Part shown: one piece after another, positions 1-9,721 of the stretch | Position numbering within the stretch: the stretch's first letter is position 1 | How the letters are laid out: every line of letters starts with the position of its first letter | Origin: Bisgaard Taxon 45 | Lineage (GTDB): Bacteria > Pseudomonadota > Gammaproteobacteria > Enterobacterales > Pasteurellaceae | Assembly: GCA_030783905.1 (NCBI GenBank) | Contig: JAQAHH010000009.1 | Location: 1 to 64,000 of the forward strand | Length of the DNA: 64,000 nt | Direction: 5' to 3' | The notes under the pieces: model-generated | What the model was told of the DNA's origin: nothing | Seen by the model: the letters and a program-made list of their open reading frames with translations, nothing else | Database searches by the model: none | Made by a program: the position numbers and the translations under genes

Positions 1-75
1 ACTTAGAAGTGAAACGCTGTAACGCCGATGGTAGTGTGGGGTTTCCCCATGTGAGAGTAGGACACCGCCAGGTTC
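1..75 (+). rRNA. rrf: 5S rRNA, 3' part (cut by window start)
   Basis: The first 75 bases match the 3' half of bacterial 5S rRNA: the stretch from AGAAGTGAAACGC through GTGAGAGTAGG to CCAGG corresponds to about nucleotide 46 to the end of E. coli 5S. The gene reads on the plus strand and starts upstream of the window, so this is the end of an rRNA operon. The exact 3' end is placed by alignment from memory and may be off by a few bases. Confidence 0.93.
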
Positions 76-92
76 TGATTATAAGAGCAGGA

Positions 93-126
93 AGACCTCA
101 AGTAGCGATACTTGGGGTCTTTTTGT
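93..126 (+). terminator. Terminator of the rRNA operon
   Basis: Arms at 93-102 (AGACCTCAAG) and 111-120 (CTTGGGGTCT) pair over ten positions with one T-G wobble, around an eight-base loop. A T-rich stretch follows. This is a standard intrinsic terminator just after the 5S gene. Confidence 0.88.
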
Positions 127-181
127 TTTGGGTTTTTTTGGTTTTTCCTCATCAGCTGAGTTATCGCTGTTGCCGTGCTAT

Positions 182-565
182 TTATTCATAAATCTCAATC
201 CCACCAGAACAAACGACTTTGGCGACTGATTGCTTGTTTTTAAATACTTCGACTCCATTATCCTCGTAAGCTTTCGGGTTAGTAAAGAAAACATGATAAG
301 TATAGTTACCCCTTGTTAGCTCGTAAAAACGTTTTATTTCCACCCCACCTTTCGTGATGATACCTTTTGTGATTTCTTCGATATGATTTTCGAGTGTCAG
401 TTCTGGTTTAGTGAGATTGGCACCAAAGCGATATATATAGACTTCATCGTATTTGTTTAATTCAATGCTTTTTCCGTTACTTGTTTTACAAGTAAAGATC
501 GTCTTCTCTTGTTGAGAGTCTTCTGTTTGTTGGAGTGAAGATTTATTTAGAGGGTTGTGTATTGC
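182..565 (-). pseudogene. Start-less ORF, probable decayed small secreted/lipoprotein gene
   Basis: On the minus strand an open frame of about 127 codons ends at TAA (182-184). It is closed upstream by an in-frame TAA (566-568) and has no ATG, GTG or TTG start near its 5' end. The translation is hydrophilic and reads like a real protein (for example ELTLENHIEEITKGIITKGG, and the C-terminal end VVCSGGIEIYE). The N-terminal part, where a signal peptide would be expected, is missing. I do not recognise the family. It could be a 5'-truncated gene stranded next to the rRNA operon, or a chance open frame; the length and codon pattern favour a remnant. Confidence 0.45.
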
Positions 566-786
566 TTAATGAGTTGTGATGTGAGGCGATTAATTGAACT
601 TAAGGTAACAAATTTTATTTTGAATAACCATAGAATGCCAGTTAGATAGCATAAATGCAGAATAGTCAAAATACGCATATTTTTTCATAATTCTTGTATC
701 GTATAATTACCATTAATATCATTAAAGAAAATTTATTCTATATTAAACTATAAACGTGTGTTTTTAATTGTATCGTGGAATGTGAA

Positions 787-1569
787 ATGAATAATGGCTA
801 TATTTTAATTACAGGAGCAAGTTCAGGAATTGGTTATCAGCTTGCTAAAATCTATGCCCAAAAAGGTAGAAAACTCATCTTAGTTGCGCGAACCTTGGCA
901 CCTTTAGTCGCATTACAACAGCAATATGTAGGCAATATTGAGGTGATCCAAGCGGATTTATCTTGTTTAGAGGAGGCGAAACATGTATATCTTTTTACCC
1001 AGAAACAAGGATGGTTTATCCATACATTAATTAATAATGCAGGAGTGGGGTTGCTAGGGGATTTTACTCAGACTGAATTAGAAGAGGAAATTGCCATGGT
1101 GAATGTGAATATTCAATCATTAATGATACTCACTAAATTGTATTTGCAAGATATGCTGAAGATGAATAAAGGACATATTCTTAATGTTTCTTCTGTGGCA
1201 GGTGAAATGCCGGGAGGCCCTCAAATGGCAGTATATTATGCAACAAAAGCATTTGTTACGTCATTTAGTCAAGGTTTACGTTATGAATTAAGGCATACTG
1301 GGATAAATGTGTCTATCTTAGCACCAGGACCAACATTGACCAATTTTGTTAAAACAGCAACGGGTACAGAAAACTCAACACTTTTTGCTATGTTAAAGTT
1401 TCAAACAGCAGAAACGGTTGCTCAATATACTGAAAAACACTTATCTAAAGGGAAATTAATCATTCCTGGTTTTTGGAATAAGTTGATGGTTTATGGGCAC
1501 CGTTTTTTGCCACGTGCTCTTGTTATTGCGCTAATAAACCGCATTCAAAGTTCAAAGAAAGCGAGCTAG
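787..1569 (+). CDS. Short-chain dehydrogenase/reductase (SDR) family protein
   Basis: The protein has the classical SDR fold signature: the cofactor-binding TGASSGIG near residue 10, the structural NNAG near residue 85, a catalytic serine in NVSSVAG, and the YxxxK pair in YYATK near residue 155. It is therefore an NAD(P)-dependent oxidoreductase, close to the YqjQ/DltE-type classical SDRs; the substrate cannot be read from sequence. A GTG at 775 would add four residues, but ATG 787 sits at a normal distance from the GGAATGTGA stretch and is preferred (260 residues). Its end overlaps the end of sapF, which lies on the other strand, by four bases. Confidence 0.85.
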   Translation: MNNGYILITGASSGIGYQLAKIYAQKGRKLILVARTLAPLVALQQQYVGNIEVIQADLSCLEEAKHVYLFTQKQGWFIHTLINNAGVGLLGDFTQTELEEEIAMVNVNIQSLMILTKLYLQDMLKMNKGHILNVSSVAGEMPGGPQMAVYYATKAFVTSFSQGLRYELRHTGINVSILAPGPTLTNFVKTATGTENSTLFAMLKFQTAETVAQYTEKHLSKGKLIIPGFWNKLMVYGHRFLPRALVIALINRIQSSKKAS

Positions 1570-2372
1570 ACACTATTTTTTATTGCCCAAGAGCTTTCAT
1601 CTAGTAAGCGACCAAAATGACTTTCTACTAAGCGTTTTGTCACTTCAGTTTGTGGATCGGTAAAAAGTGATTTGGTTGATCCATATTCGATCATTTTACC
1701 TTCGTCCATTACCAAGATGTTGTCTGCCATATGTTTAATAATGCCTAAATGTTGTCCAACATAAATATATGAAATCCCTAATTTATCTTGTAAATGTAAC
1801 ATGAGATTAGTGAGTTGCGTTTTTACGGTAGCATCCAGTGAGCCCAAGGCATCATCGGCAATAATAATTTGTGGCTCTAAAATTAAGGCCCTCGCTAAAG
1901 CGACGCGTTGTTTTTGGCTAGCTGACATCGTATTGATTTTCACATTTGTATGATCTGGATACAGCCCTACTAATCTGAGCGTATTAAATATTTTTTGGTT
2001 ACGATCTTGCTTATTGAGATGGGTGACTAAACGTAAAGGTGCATCCAAAATTTGTCCGACGTTTAAGCGTGGATTAAAGGCTGTATTAGGATCTTGAAAT
2101 ATCATACGGATATGTTTTGCTCGATATTGGTAATCACCAAAGTGTAGTTGTTGGCCATTAAAAAGAATACGTCCTGAGCTGGGAGGGATGATGCCGACGA
2201 TCATTTTGGCAAGGGTCGACTTTCCTGAGCCATTTTTACCAATAATGGCTAATGTCTGTTTTTTATCCAGGCTAAAGCTAATTCCTTCTACGGCATTAAA
2301 TTGGCTAGAGCCAAATAAGTTCATCGCATCAGTAAAAGATTTTGACAGATCTTCAACTTGTAATAGTGTCAT
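1566..2372 (-). CDS. sapF: SapF, peptide/polyamine ABC transporter ATPase
   Basis: Last gene of sapABCDF, encoding one of two ATP-binding subunits of an Opp/Dpp-type transporter. In Haemophilus the system takes up antimicrobial peptides and haem; in E. coli SapBCDF has been linked to putrescine export. Walker A is GKNGSGKST (around residue 45). Relative to E. coli SapF the sequence agrees throughout, but the Walker B end reads IIIADDAL where ADEAL is usual, so the catalytic glutamate is aspartate. The signature is MSASQKQR instead of LSGGQ. The H-loop histidine is present (GQHLG). 268 residues, normal length. The start is 12 bases after the sapD stop. Confidence 0.93.
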   Translation of the reverse strand: MTLLQVEDLSKSFTDAMNLFGSSQFNAVEGISFSLDKKQTLAIIGKNGSGKSTLAKMIVGIIPPSSGRILFNGQQLHFGDYQYRAKHIRMIFQDPNTAFNPRLNVGQILDAPLRLVTHLNKQDRNQKIFNTLRLVGLYPDHTNVKINTMSASQKQRVALARALILEPQIIIADDALGSLDATVKTQLTNLMLHLQDKLGISYIYVGQHLGIIKHMADNILVMDEGKMIEYGSTKSLFTDPQTEVTKRLVESHFGRLLDESSWAIKNSV

Positions 2373-2384
2373 ACTCTGTACCTT

Positions 2385-3434
2385 CTAGTCTGATTTTGCA
2401 TGTTGGAGTGTTAAGGGAGTACTGACCTGTTTTTCTTTAAATTGCTTTTCGCGTAAATTTAAAGGGTAATGACAGGAAAATTCATGTTGTTTAATCCGAT
2501 ATCTTGTGGGTTTTACAATACATTTTTTTTGTGCAAATGGACATCTTGGTCCTAGACGACAACCAATTGGCAGTTGTTCTAGTAGGGGAACGGTACCTTT
2601 TAATGTATTTAATCGGCTTTTCAGTGGTAAGGGTTGGCTGAAGTCTGGGATAGAGTGTAATAAAGCCTGAGTATAGGGATGATGTGGATGTTCTAAAATG
2701 TCTTCTTTTGGCCCTGATTCAGCATTTTGTCCGCAGTAAAGTACAGAAAAAGTATCACACCATTCACTGATGCTATTGATATCATTACTAGTCAATAAGA
2801 TAGAGGTACCTTGATTTTGATTCATACTTGAGAGTAAGCGAAAAATTTGGGCTTTAGTAGTGGATTCTACTGAGTTGGTTGGTTCATCTGCAATAAGTAA
2901 ACGTGGTTGATTGGCAACGGCAATCGCGATCATGACTTTTTGTCCTTCACCTTCAGTAATTTCTTCAGGATAACTTTGCATGATATCCTCGTGTTCTTTA
3001 ATACCTACCTTGTGCAGTAGTTCGATCGCACGTCGTTTTTTCCAACCAAACCACTGCCACCAATGGCCTTTAAATGTCCATGAAGGGATATTTTGAATGA
3101 TTTGTTTACCAATTGGTTTACTTGGATCCAAACAGGTCAATGGATCTTGGAAGATCATTGATATTTCTTGCCCAATTAATTTGCGACGTTTTTTCGCGGG
3201 TAATTTGAGTAATTCAATATTGTCAAAACGAAAACGGTCAGCGGTGACAATCCAAGAATCGCGAAAAACATTGCAAATCACCTTTGCAATTAAACTTTTT
3301 CCTGAACCAGATTCGCCCACTAAACCACAGATTTCACCCTCGTTAAGAGTAAGATTCACATTATCGACAACTTTGATACGTCCTTGTGGGGTTTCAATTT
3401 CAATACACAGATTTCGAATATCTAATAACGCCAT
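2385..3434 (-). CDS. sapD: SapD, peptide/polyamine ABC transporter ATPase
   Basis: Partner ATPase of SapF. Walker A GESGSGKS lies near residue 40 and Walker B with its glutamate is LLIADEPT. As in E. coli SapD, the signature is unusual (ITEGEGQ instead of LSGGQ) and the D-loop lacks aspartate. In addition the H-loop reads TSND, where E. coli has ISHD, so the switch histidine is asparagine. The C-terminal part carries the oligopeptide-transporter extension with a cysteine cluster ([14 protein letters not shown]), as in OppD/DppD relatives. 349 residues. It starts seven bases after the sapC stop, within the same operon. Confidence 0.94.
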   Translation of the reverse strand: MALLDIRNLCIEIETPQGRIKVVDNVNLTLNEGEICGLVGESGSGKSLIAKVICNVFRDSWIVTADRFRFDNIELLKLPAKKRRKLIGQEISMIFQDPLTCLDPSKPIGKQIIQNIPSWTFKGHWWQWFGWKKRRAIELLHKVGIKEHEDIMQSYPEEITEGEGQKVMIAIAVANQPRLLIADEPTNSVESTTKAQIFRLLSSMNQNQGTSILLTSNDINSISEWCDTFSVLYCGQNAESGPKEDILEHPHHPYTQALLHSIPDFSQPLPLKSRLNTLKGTVPLLEQLPIGCRLGPRCPFAQKKCIVKPTRYRIKQHEFSCHYPLNLREKQFKEKQVSTPLTLQHAKSD

Positions 3435-3441
3435 GATTCAC

Positions 3442-4329
3442 CTACTCGTAATATTTTTCTATCGCTTTACATAGCCCTTGGCTGAAAATGAAGACGACTA
3501 AAATAGTTAAAATAATGGCGATGCCGGGGAGGATAACTGTCCAAGGCGCGAGATAAATCAGTTCTAAACAATCTTTGATCATGGCTCCCCATTCTGGGGT
3601 TGGGCGTTGTGCCCCTAATGAAATAAAACTAAGTGCACTGATATCTAAGATGGCGATAGCGAAAGCCCGTGCGATTTCTTGTATATAGCGTACTGAAATA
3701 TTCGGTAAGATAATTTCTTTCAAAAGTGCTTTATTAGAAATCCCATCTAATTTAAGCATTAATACATACTCTTTTTTCAGTTCATGCTGAGTGGCTTGAT
3801 AGATTTCATGAATAAAGTACGGCAATAAAGCTAATGTGGTCGCTAAAATAGCATTAATTAGGCTAGGCTCCATTAGCGTTGCGATAATAATCGCAATCAA
3901 TAAACTCGGGATAGAAAGAAACGTATCAAGAAAATGCCCTAAAATTTTTGATTTTACACTGTGCGAAATACCTGCCCAAATACCGAGCAACGTGCCAATT
4001 ATAATAGTGAAAAATACGACAATGAGCGAAGCGCCTAGTGTATAGCTAGTGCCAATAATGATACGACTAAATACATCTCGACCAATATCATCAGTACCAA
4101 AGAAAAATGAAATTTTACCTTCATTCGTCCAAGAAGGGGGAAGCAGTTCTTGCCCAACAAATTGCATATCACTTGAATAGGGGGCAATCCACGGACTAAA
4201 AAGTGCGGTTAAAATAAAAACAATAAAAAGATAGAAGCTAAATAGCGCGATCCGATCTTGTCTGAATAATAGCCAGATATGTTTTATTGCCGCACTTTCG
4301 CGAAATTCATCAGGTTCTTTATCTTGCAT
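3442..4329 (-). CDS. sapC: SapC, ABC transporter permease
   Basis: Inner-membrane permease of the Sap transporter with an N-terminal membrane segment (FSFYLFIVFILTALF), a periplasmic loop containing GTDDIGRDVFSR, which is typical of OppC/DppC permeases, and about five further membrane helices. The chosen start (MQDKEPDEF) gives 295 residues, about the length of E. coli SapC, and has an AAAGG sequence just upstream. The longer open frame up to 4410 would run deep into sapB. The start overlaps the sapB end by 11 bases, which suggests translational coupling. Confidence 0.93.
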   Translation of the reverse strand: MQDKEPDEFRESAAIKHIWLLFRQDRIALFSFYLFIVFILTALFSPWIAPYSSDMQFVGQELLPPSWTNEGKISFFFGTDDIGRDVFSRIIIGTSYTLGASLIVVFFTIIIGTLLGIWAGISHSVKSKILGHFLDTFLSIPSLLIAIIIATLMEPSLINAILATTLALLPYFIHEIYQATQHELKKEYVLMLKLDGISNKALLKEIILPNISVRYIQEIARAFAIAILDISALSFISLGAQRPTPEWGAMIKDCLELIYLAPWTVILPGIAIILTILVVFIFSQGLCKAIEKYYE

Positions 4330-5284
4330 ACCAGCCTTTCTTATTAAATGGATCGAGCATAAAGGCAAAACTTTCTGATAATACATCAACGATGATAATA
4401 CATAAGCCAATAACGATCACGCCTACAGAGATACTATTATAGTCTTGTTGCGTGACGGCATCAATTAACCAACGACCGATACCGGGCCAGCCAAATGTGC
4501 TTTCCACTAACATACATTGAGTTAGGACAAGTGTAAACAAACGTGTTGATTGAGGGATTAATAAGGGAAGTGTATTGCGTAAAACATGTTTACGTAAAAT
4601 TTTATTTTGTGACCAACCTCGGGTGATTGCCATTTTGATATAGTTTTTCGTCAACACTTCTTCCGCACGTTGCTGCACAATTCTCGTGATCTCCATTGTG
4701 GGTAAAATTGTTAACACTAAAGTGGGTAAAATAAGATGCTGTAGCACATTTTGAATCACTTTGGTGCGGTAAAATTCGTCCATAAACCAAACATCAATAA
4801 TAGGAAAGCCGGTGATGGGTTTGATGGCATAAAGTAAGTTATATTGCCCAATCGCTGAAATTTCCCAACTATGAATAGCAGAAAAATACAAGGCAATAGG
4901 TGCGATCCAGAATACGGGCATGGATAACCCTAAGGCTGACATCGTGCGAATTCCCTTGCCTAAGAAAGTATGGCTTTTCATTGCGCCAATAAGCCCTAAT
5001 GGGATGCCAAATAACACGGCAAGTAAAATTGCACTTAAGCAAAGTTCAAGAGTGGGCGGTAATACCGTTTGGATAATCGCATTGAGTGAATCACCTCCGT
5101 TGTAAGTAATACCAAAATCGCCTTGTAGAAGACGAGCAATATGTGAGATATAACCTTGTAGAAGATTAGGTTGTATTAACTCTTCATTCAAAGGGTCTTG
5201 GATTAAAATCATATAACTGAGCAAAGACAGAATCAGCAAAGTCAGAATTATCAGGAAAACTTGGCGTAATAAAGCAATGATCAT
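4319..5284 (-). CDS. sapB: SapB, ABC transporter permease
   Basis: OppB/DppB-type inner-membrane permease: an N-terminal helix (LILTLLILSLLSYMI), a periplasmic segment, and five later helices including the conserved EAA-like loop around VLTKNYIKMAITRGWSQNKI, which contacts the ATPase subunits. 321 residues matches the family. It overlaps sapA by four bases (ATGA-type junction) and sapC by eleven, so sapA-B-C are probably translated as a coupled unit. It forms the membrane channel with SapC. Confidence 0.94.
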   Translation of the reverse strand: MIIALLRQVFLIILTLLILSLLSYMILIQDPLNEELIQPNLLQGYISHIARLLQGDFGITYNGGDSLNAIIQTVLPPTLELCLSAILLAVLFGIPLGLIGAMKSHTFLGKGIRTMSALGLSMPVFWIAPIALYFSAIHSWEISAIGQYNLLYAIKPITGFPIIDVWFMDEFYRTKVIQNVLQHLILPTLVLTILPTMEITRIVQQRAEEVLTKNYIKMAITRGWSQNKILRKHVLRNTLPLLIPQSTRLFTLVLTQCMLVESTFGWPGIGRWLIDAVTQQDYNSISVGVIVIGLCIIIVDVLSESFAFMLDPFNKKGWYAR

Positions 5285-6972
5285 TGTTTTGCTCCTTTAC
5301 GTAAAGATAAGTTTTCAAAATTAATACTGCCAAATGGACTCATTTTAACGCCTTGTACATTGGGGCTAACCACTAACATCCTTTTCGCATTAGCGATAGG
5401 AACCAGTGGGACTTCTGATAAAATAAGTTCTTGCGCTAAATTGTATTCACTGGCACGTAGGCGTAAATTGGTCGTATTGAGTGCATTATCCATAAAATGA
5501 TCAAAAAGAGGATCGCACCAGTTAGAAAAGTTGGTAATGTCGTTCACGGTATTACAACTTAGAATCGGACGCATGAAACTGTCTGGATCGAGGTTACCTG
5601 CTAGCCAGCCGGCTAAAATCATATCGTAATCTTCAGAATGGGATTTTAAACGCTCAATCAGATAGGTGCGTGTGACGGGTTGTACAGTGACGTTTACCCC
5701 GACATTGGCTAAATCTTGTTTGATCAACTCAGCCATTTTTAATGGCGAAGGATTATAGACTTGTTCTTCATTAATCACCCACATCGTTAACTGGAGTTGT
5801 TTATCTTGTAAAAATGCCTGCGCTTTTTCTGGTGCATAATCGTAAGCAAAATCAGGGGTATTAACTTTTGAGGCCCATGAGATACTCGGAATAATGTTAT
5901 TTGCCACCGTTGCGGTATGATGATAAATGCTTTGTACAATACGATGGCGATTGATCGCTTGTGAAATTGCGCGGCGTAGTTTCACACTTTTCATCGCCGG
6001 TTTTTTAAAATTAAAAGCCAAGTAAGATAAGTTCATACCTTCTACAAAATCTACATAAAAATGCTCATTTTTATTTTGTAATAGTCCGAGTTGGCTGACT
6101 TCTGGATAGGAGACAATTTGGCATTCTCCGTTGAGAAATTTTACTAAGCGCCCAGTGCGGTCGGTTGAAAGATCAATAATAATATTTTGGATTTTGGCCG
6201 GTTTTTTCCAATAGTGCTCATTGCGTATAAACCTGACATATTGATTGCGGAAATAGTTTTGTACTTTGTAAGGCCCTGTACCAACCGGCAATAAGTCCAA
6301 TTGTACTAAGTTATCATCAGCATTCAGCTGTAATGCATATTCTTGTGAAAACATAATGGCATATTGGCTCGCAAGGTGCGACAAAATCGATGCATCGGCT
6401 TGAAATAATTTAATCTGTACTTGGTAGGGCGTGATCGCTTTAATTGATTTAATTTTTTGATTTAATTTGATACTTTCAAAATAAGGAAAGCGGATCTTTT
6501 TGGCTTGCTTATGAAAAATACGGTATTGGGGATTACTATAATGAATGGATTCATCATCTAATGTAGGTAAATAGCTGTTATAGCCTAACATTCTGTTAAT
6601 TGAAAAGACGACATCGTCTGCATTAAAGTCACGGCTTGGGGTAAACCATTCGGTATGATGAAATTTTACCCCTTTACGCAAGTTAATGGTAATTAGTGTA
6701 CCGTTATCCGAAATACGGTAAGACTCTGCCAGCGAGGGGATCACGGTTGCACTATTATCACTTGTTTCAAAAAGTTTATTATAAATTTGCTCCGTGATCA
6801 CGTTCATACTGGTTCCCGCATCTGCCGTTTGTGGATTAAACGAAAAGCCTGTGGCATGGGTACAGTAAATTAATCCATTTTGTGTTAACTCATTAGGCAC
6901 GCGTGGCGCCGCTGTAACAAAATGCGAGTAGAGAAATAGAAAACAGGCAAAGATAACTTTTCTAATCAACAT
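5281..6972 (-). CDS. sapA: SapA, periplasmic substrate-binding protein
   Basis: First gene of the sap operon. A cleavable signal peptide is visible (KVIFACFLFLYSHFVTAAP), followed by a family 5 solute-binding domain typical of oligopeptide/dipeptide-binding proteins (FNPQTADAGTS near the N-terminus, ADDVVFSINRML near residue 125). 563 residues is normal for SapA. In non-typeable Haemophilus this protein binds antimicrobial peptides and haem; here the role is inferred from family and operon. The gene faces ycjX across about 170 bases, which must hold both promoters. Confidence 0.94.
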   Translation of the reverse strand: MLIRKVIFACFLFLYSHFVTAAPRVPNELTQNGLIYCTHATGFSFNPQTADAGTSMNVITEQIYNKLFETSDNSATVIPSLAESYRISDNGTLITINLRKGVKFHHTEWFTPSRDFNADDVVFSINRMLGYNSYLPTLDDESIHYSNPQYRIFHKQAKKIRFPYFESIKLNQKIKSIKAITPYQVQIKLFQADASILSHLASQYAIMFSQEYALQLNADDNLVQLDLLPVGTGPYKVQNYFRNQYVRFIRNEHYWKKPAKIQNIIIDLSTDRTGRLVKFLNGECQIVSYPEVSQLGLLQNKNEHFYVDFVEGMNLSYLAFNFKKPAMKSVKLRRAISQAINRHRIVQSIYHHTATVANNIIPSISWASKVNTPDFAYDYAPEKAQAFLQDKQLQLTMWVINEEQVYNPSPLKMAELIKQDLANVGVNVTVQPVTRTYLIERLKSHSEDYDMILAGWLAGNLDPDSFMRPILSCNTVNDITNFSNWCDPLFDHFMDNALNTTNLRLRASEYNLAQELILSEVPLVPIANAKRMLVVSPNVQGVKMSPFGSINFENLSLRKGAKQ

Positions 6973-7140
6973 AATTGGTGTATTTGTGATAAATTATCGG
7001 AGAATTGTAAAATATATTGCAGGGATAAGCTATCCTTTTTGGCTTACGGCTGATCTTAGATGAGTCAGATTAAGAAAAAACACAGGTTTTTTTATTATCT
7101 TTTATTGACACAGAGTAAATCGGAAGAAAAGAAAGATCAA

Positions 7141-8547
7141 ATGTTAAATTATGTACAGAAAGAAGTCAGTGAAATCATTAATCGTGGCTTAGATCGTCGT
7201 TTAAGGCTAGCCGTGACAGGGCTGAGTCGTAGTGGAAAAACCGCGTTTATTACCAGTTTTATCAATCAATTATTGCATATTAATCGAGTAGATAATCATC
7301 ACATCCCCTTATTTGAACCCGCACGCCGTTACGCGATTATTGCCGTAAAACGCGTTCCTCAGGTGAACCTCACTATTCCGCGTTTTGATTATGAACAAAA
7401 TGTAAAAGGATTAATGCAAGAGCCTCCTGTTTGGCCACATTCTACCCGTGGGGTGAGCGAAACGCGGTTAGCTATTCGTTATCAACGAAATACGGGATTA
7501 TGGCGACATATCAAAGAAAAAGGCACGCTTTATCTTGATATTTTTGATTATCCTGGTGAATGGTTATTAGATTTACCCTTACTGAGTTTGGACTATCAGC
7601 AGTGGTCAGGGGAAATGCAACGGATTACACAAAACCAACGTGCAGACTTAGCAACAGATTGGTTAGAGTCGGTGAGCCGTTTAGATCTCAATGCGACAGC
7701 GGATGAAGATATTTTGGCGCAATTAGCGAAAAATTATACGGATTATTTACTTGCTTGCAAAGAAAGCGGACTTCATTTTATTCAACCGGGGCGTTTCGTG
7801 TTACCTGGTGAATTGGAAGGGGCGCCAGCATTGCAGTTTTTCCCATTGTTACATCTTTCTCCATCTGATTGGCAGACACTGATGAAGGCGAAAAAGCAAA
7901 ATACCTATTTTGCTGTTTTGATGCAACGTTATGAATATTATCGCCAACATATTGTGAAAGCATTTTATCGTGATTATTTTTCGACCTTTGACCGACAAGT
8001 GATCTTAGCTGACTGTTTAACACCGTTAAATCATAGTCAACAAGCATTCTTAGACATGCAAGAGGCATTACAGCAGCTATTTAAAAATTTTCATTATGGT
8101 CAGCGCACGTTATTAAATCGTTTATTTTCGCCTCGTATCGATAAACTGATGTTTATTGCGACGAAAGCCGATCATATTACAAGTGACCAGTTACCCAATT
8201 TAATTAGTCTGATGCGTCAGCTTGTTCAAGAGGGCGGGCGTTATGTGGAATATGAAGGCATTACGACTGACTATACTGCGATTGCTGCGATTCGTGCGAC
8301 GGAACAAGTTACCGTTACGCAAGATGGGCAACGTTTTAAAGCCCTACGTGGTGTACGTTCAAAAGATAAGCAGCTGGTGACATTATATCCGGGGTCTGTA
8401 CCGAGTAAATTACCGCAAGCCAATTTTTGGCAACATCAGGCATTTGAGTTTGATCAATTTGAACCACAGTTATTGGCATCGGGTGAAAATATACCGCACT
8501 TACGTATGGACTCGGTATTGCAGTTTCTGTTAGGGGATAAGTTTTAG
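7141..8547 (+). CDS. ycjX: YcjX-like P-loop ATPase/GTPase
   Basis: Clear homologue of E. coli YcjX, a stress-associated P-loop protein of poorly known function. The P-loop is GLSRSGKTAFIT around residue 25, and long segments such as YPGEWLLDLP and HFIQPGRFVLPG match the family. The open frame extends upstream to 7060, but the family begins at the equivalent of MLNYVQKEV, so ATG 7141 is chosen (468 residues; E. coli about 465). ycjF follows directly and tyrR after it, the same order as in E. coli. Confidence 0.92.
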   Translation: MLNYVQKEVSEIINRGLDRRLRLAVTGLSRSGKTAFITSFINQLLHINRVDNHHIPLFEPARRYAIIAVKRVPQVNLTIPRFDYEQNVKGLMQEPPVWPHSTRGVSETRLAIRYQRNTGLWRHIKEKGTLYLDIFDYPGEWLLDLPLLSLDYQQWSGEMQRITQNQRADLATDWLESVSRLDLNATADEDILAQLAKNYTDYLLACKESGLHFIQPGRFVLPGELEGAPALQFFPLLHLSPSDWQTLMKAKKQNTYFAVLMQRYEYYRQHIVKAFYRDYFSTFDRQVILADCLTPLNHSQQAFLDMQEALQQLFKNFHYGQRTLLNRLFSPRIDKLMFIATKADHITSDQLPNLISLMRQLVQEGGRYVEYEGITTDYTAIAAIRATEQVTVTQDGQRFKALRGVRSKDKQLVTLYPGSVPSKLPQANFWQHQAFEFDQFEPQLLASGENIPHLRMDSVLQFLLGDKF

Positions 8548-8558
8548 TGGGGGAGAAC

Positions 8559-9635
8559 ATGAACGAGAAACGTCTTTTTACTGAATCACAGACGGAGAGT
8601 GAGGAACTGGATGTTGCTCCTAAACGCGAGTTTCATGGTGAGATGCAAATTGAAAAAGAGACGCCAGCTATAGAGGATACCTCTGTGGAACATGCCTTTG
8701 AGCATATTGTGCAACCTCGTTCTCGTTGGTGGAAAACGGGGGGAGGGCTGACTGCACTTTTGTTCTTTTTTGCCGTTATTGCCCAATCGATTCAATGGTT
8801 AGTGGATACTTGGCAACAGAATCAATGGATTTATTTTGCGTTTTCTTTGGTTACCTGTTTAGTCGTCCTATTAGGTGTGTCCTCACTTGGAAAAGAATGG
8901 TTGCGTCTTGTTAAATTAAAGAAAAGACTGTCATTGCAACAAAAAAGCCAACAACTATTACAAGAAAGTGCGGTCAATCTTGGACAAGATTTTTCGCCTG
9001 AAAAACATCAACAGGTGAAAGCATTGTGCGTAGAGATGGCACAGATGCTCAAGTTATCCTCGGAAGATCCACGTTTAATCCAATGGCAAAAACAATTGCA
9101 TGACGCCTATTCAGCACAAGAAGTCGCGCATTTATTTAGTCAGATAGTGTTACATCCTTTTGATGTACAAATTAAAAAACTGATCAGCAAAAGTGCGGTG
9201 GAAGCTGCCGTTATTGTCGCGGTGAGTCCATTAGCCGTAATCGATATGTTTTTTCTCTCTTGGCGTAATATCCGTTTGGTCAATAACATTGCTCAGATTT
9301 ACGGTATTGAGCTAGGCTATTGGAGTCGTTTACGGTTATTAAAAATGGTTCTCCTTAATCTTGCTTTTGCTGGGGCAACAGAGGTGGTACAAGATATTGG
9401 TTTAGATTGGTTGTCACAGGACCTGACCGCCAAACTGTCGGCACGTGCAGCGCAAGGTATTGGTGTGGGCTTATTAACTGCCCGTTTGGGTATTAAAGCC
9501 ATGGAATTTTGCCGTCCTTTAGTTTTCCAACCTGGCGAAAAACCACGTTTGAGCCATATACAACAAGAACTCTTAGTGCAGTTGAAAAGTACGCTGTTTC
9601 GTTCACATAAAACAAAAGCTAAGCAAACAGTCTAG
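8559..9635 (+). CDS. ycjF: YcjF, DUF697/UPF0283 inner-membrane protein
   Basis: The protein has a charged cytoplasmic N-terminus (about 60 residues), two adjacent membrane helices (around LTALLFFFAVIAQSI and WIYFAFSLVTCLVVLL), and a C-terminal DUF697 region with VAVSPLAVIDMFFLSWRN and a further hydrophobic stretch. ATG 8559 is preferred because GGGGGAGA lies just ahead; a GTG at 8547 overlaps the ycjX stop. It is co-transcribed with ycjX; the two are thought to work together in envelope stress, but no activity is established. Two uptake signals lie in the gene (8966, 9191). Confidence 0.9.
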   Translation: MNEKRLFTESQTESEELDVAPKREFHGEMQIEKETPAIEDTSVEHAFEHIVQPRSRWWKTGGGLTALLFFFAVIAQSIQWLVDTWQQNQWIYFAFSLVTCLVVLLGVSSLGKEWLRLVKLKKRLSLQQKSQQLLQESAVNLGQDFSPEKHQQVKALCVEMAQMLKLSSEDPRLIQWQKQLHDAYSAQEVAHLFSQIVLHPFDVQIKKLISKSAVEAAVIVAVSPLAVIDMFFLSWRNIRLVNNIAQIYGIELGYWSRLRLLKMVLLNLAFAGATEVVQDIGLDWLSQDLTAKLSARAAQGIGVGLLTARLGIKAMEFCRPLVFQPGEKPRLSHIQQELLVQLKSTLFRSHKTKAKQTV

Positions 9636-9721
9636 AATGTAAAGTTATCTTTCCGGCTTTTCTTTAATCTTTACACTTTTGGTGCTATCATAGAGCCATT
9701 TTTTACGCATGAGGAAATGTT

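Noticed and set aside
9-191. Open frame of 60 codons over the 5S end and terminator
   Set aside because: It runs through rRNA and a terminator hairpin; it is not a gene.
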